In this document: piece after piece, positions 62,571-64,000 of the stretch
Layout: each line of letters opens with the position of its first letter
Position numbering within the stretch: the first letter of the stretch is position 1
Source: Cryobacterium arcticum
GTDB taxonomy: Bacteria; Actinomycetota; Actinomycetes; Actinomycetales; Microbacteriaceae
Assembly (NCBI RefSeq): GCF_003185895.1
Contig: NZ_QHLY01000012.1
Location: forward strand, 1,701,844 to 1,765,843
Length of the DNA stretch: 64,000 nucleotides
Direction of reading: 5' to 3'
Position numbers and translations under genes: made by a program
The notes under the pieces: model-generated
Database searches by the model: none
Told to the model about the DNA's origin: nothing
What the model saw: only the letters and a program-made list of their open reading frames with translations

Positions 62571-63407
62571 ATGAACCAGAAGGAGCATCCGCAGACCGTG
62601 GAATTCGAGGCCTGGGCGTCGTATTTCACCGCGAACCTCGCCCGGCACGAGCGTCTGGATGCGCTCATTCCGTGGGACACTCCGTGCGCACTCCCGCACC
62701 GGGATGCCGCAGCACTCGCCCGATCGCTGCAACGATTCGAACTCGGCGAGGGCGGCGAGGGCACCGGGCTCCTGGCGCGGGCACGGTCCCGGCACGACCC
62801 GGCCTATGACGCGGCGCTCAAGCTCTTCATCGCCGAGGAACAGAAGCACTCGGCGCTCTTCCTGGCCGCTCTCGGTCACCTGGGCGTGGAGCCGCTCGGC
62901 TCGCACTGGTCGGACGCGGCCTTCGTGCGGCTGCGCCGCTTGGTGGGCCTGCGCACGGAGATCACCCTCTTCCTGATCGCCGAGACCGTCGCCATGGAGT
63001 ACTTCCTGGCCCTGCGGCGCTCTGACGACCCGGTCGTGCAGGGCGTGGCCCGGCGCATCCTCACCGATGAAGTCGAACACGTGCGGTTCCAGATCGATCA
63101 GCTCCGCGCCGGGTTCGCCGGGGTGCCGCGCCCCGGCCGGGTGGTGGCCGCGTCGGCCGCCTGGGTTGTCGCCGTCGGCGCGGCCACGGTCCTGGCCATC
63201 GACCACGGGCCCGCCCTGCGTGCACTCGGGCTGCGACCGTCGACCTTCTGGCGGCGCGCCCTGGGGCATTTCGGCCGGTCGGCCCCGCTCGCGTTCCGCC
63301 TGAGCCGCCGCGTAGCGCCGGTGGGGCCGATGGCCGAGCCGCGTGAGCATCCGCTGCAACCGGCCGGGTCGGGCCAGCGCACGGTGGTCAGGGACTGCCG
63401 TGGCTGA
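62571..63407 (+). CDS. Ferritin-like diiron protein
   Basis: 278 residues, helical. Paired diiron motifs: FIAEEQKHSALFLAAL near residue 85 and IAETVAMEYFLAL, ILTDEVEHVRFQID near residue 165, which supply E and ExxH ligands. The last ~100 residues contain a hydrophobic helix (VVAASAAWVVAVGAATVLA). Resembles ferritin-like or long-chain N-oxygenase-type diiron proteins. GAGGAG before the ATG. Overlaps the next gene by eight bases. Confidence 0.75.
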   Translation: MNQKEHPQTVEFEAWASYFTANLARHERLDALIPWDTPCALPHRDAAALARSLQRFELGEGGEGTGLLARARSRHDPAYDAALKLFIAEEQKHSALFLAALGHLGVEPLGSHWSDAAFVRLRRLVGLRTEITLFLIAETVAMEYFLALRRSDDPVVQGVARRILTDEVEHVRFQIDQLRAGFAGVPRPGRVVAASAAWVVAVGAATVLAIDHGPALRALGLRPSTFWRRALGHFGRSAPLAFRLSRRVAPVGPMAEPREHPLQPAGSGQRTVVRDCRG

Positions 63408-63834
63408 CTACGGGCCGGTACCGAGCTACGCCCTCGTCGCCGGCTCTGCCCCGCGACCCTGGCGCCCGGCACTCGCGGCGCTCGCGGCTGCAGTGGTGAC
63501 GGCCTTCTGCCTGCCCATCCATCTCGCTCTGGCGTTCCTGTTCCTCACCGCGTCGCAAAGCTACGACACCACGGGCTCCGGCGGACCGTTCAAGAGTTGC
63601 GGCTCGGCCACGGACTGCTCCGACCCGAACTACGGGGTGATGTTGGGCATGGGGGCGCTCATGGCAGTGCTCTGGCTGGCGGCGGCGCTCCTGGGCCAAC
63701 TGGCCTGGGGACCGGGCTTCCGTTTTGCCAGGGTGCTGGGGCTCACGGTCTGGTCGGCCGCGGTCGCCGTCGGCGGATGCGCGATCGTCTACGCGGTGTT
63801 GACGGGCGGCGGGGTCAGCTTCTACGCGCCCTGA
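63400..63834 (+). CDS. Membrane protein of unknown function
   Basis: 144 residues, four hydrophobic helices (LAALAAAVVTAFCLP, LALAFLFLTA, MLGMGALMAVLWLAAALLG, VWSAAVAVGGCAIVYAVL). An extracellular-looking loop holds two cysteines (KSCGSATDCSDPNY). GTG start overlapping the diiron gene, so probably one operon. No family recognised. Confidence 0.7.
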   Translation: MADYGPVPSYALVAGSAPRPWRPALAALAAAVVTAFCLPIHLALAFLFLTASQSYDTTGSGGPFKSCGSATDCSDPNYGVMLGMGALMAVLWLAAALLGQLAWGPGFRFARVLGLTVWSAAVAVGGCAIVYAVLTGGGVSFYAP

Positions 63835-63944
63835 CGGCCAGACCACCACCGGGGCGGGGAGCGGCCCTTGCGCGGGCCGCGCGGCCGGGCCAGCGTGGGG
63901 TGCAACTCCGGCACCGCACAGGACCGATCGAGGAGGACAGCGAC

Positions 63945-64000
63945 ATGCCCGCGCCAACCGATCCGCCCGCCTCGTCGCCCCCGCCGGTAGCAGCAGGGCC
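63945..64000 (+). CDS. Start of an unidentified gene, cut by the window edge
   Basis: ATG preceded by GGAGGAC at ideal spacing, opening an in-frame Pro/Ala/Ser-rich stretch (PAPTDPPASSPPPVAAG) to the window edge. Too short to identify. Such N-termini are common in proteins with a membrane domain further on. Confidence 0.45.
   Translation, partial: MPAPTDPPASSPPPVAAG

Overview
The window is ordinary chromosome from a high-GC Gram-positive bacterium. Very high G+C, frequent GTG and TTG starts, candidate leaderless genes, DUF3027, DUF2530, DUF3263, DUF3048, FolP2-type and Rv2671-type proteins, a groEL2-like gene under CIRCE control and mycobacterial-type SerC all point to Actinobacteria. The gene neighbourhoods look like Microbacteriaceae, plausibly Cryobacterium or a near relative; the family or genus is inference. 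I see no rRNA, prophage, insertion sequence or CRISPR array. One tRNA gene is present, tRNA-Arg(CCU).

Layout. 1-10.5 kb: partial CorA, a membrane protein, a Sfp-type phosphopantetheinyl transferase, a lysine-rich histone-like protein, a C-terminal remnant of a CtpE-type P-type ATPase, an M1 aminopeptidase overlapping a large Pls/PosA-type single-module NRPS (adenylation, carrier, then three membrane-embedded left-handed beta-helix domains), and an EamA transporter divergent from a MocR-type regulator. The NRPS is the most unusual gene here: relatives make poly-amino acids such as epsilon-poly-lysine, and the transferase that would prime its carrier domain lies about 3 kb away. 12-20 kb: solute-binding lipoprotein, AhpD-like protein, MarR regulator with a divergent reductase and two clear operators, small membrane proteins, MFS exporter. 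19.6-24.4 kb: a complete siderophore-type ABC uptake operon ending in a GntR gene and starting at an IdeR/DtxR-like iron box; a DtxR-family regulator lies at 40.8 kb.

24-34 kb: NarL-type two-component system; an operon of ribbon-helix-helix regulator, DUF4097 protein and DrrAB-like exporter; coiled-coil protein; HerA-like ATPase; HtrA-like protease. 35-41 kb: oxidoreductase, methyltransferase, tRNA, two secreted wall hydrolases (CHAP and NlpC/P60) that share a stalk and each carry an upstream MtrA-like direct repeat, and an HNH endonuclease preceded by a strong intrinsic terminator. 41.5-48 kb: serC, DUF2530, DUF3027, cold-shock protein, XPB-type helicase and its XPB-N-like partner. 48-54 kb: Rv2671-like reductase with FolP2-like protein, ferredoxin-reductase-type flavoprotein, OmpR-type two-component system whose kinase has an alanine-rich insert, orphan WXG100 protein. 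54-64 kb: groEL with tandem CIRCE sites and a clear terminator, DUF3048 lipoprotein, CspA, LytR-C protein, DUF3263 protein, MsrB, nitroreductase, SDR, acetyltransferase, HTH/DUF2975 pair with a palindromic operator, ferritin-like protein.

All function calls come from reading the translated sequence and remembered family motifs; no database search was run.
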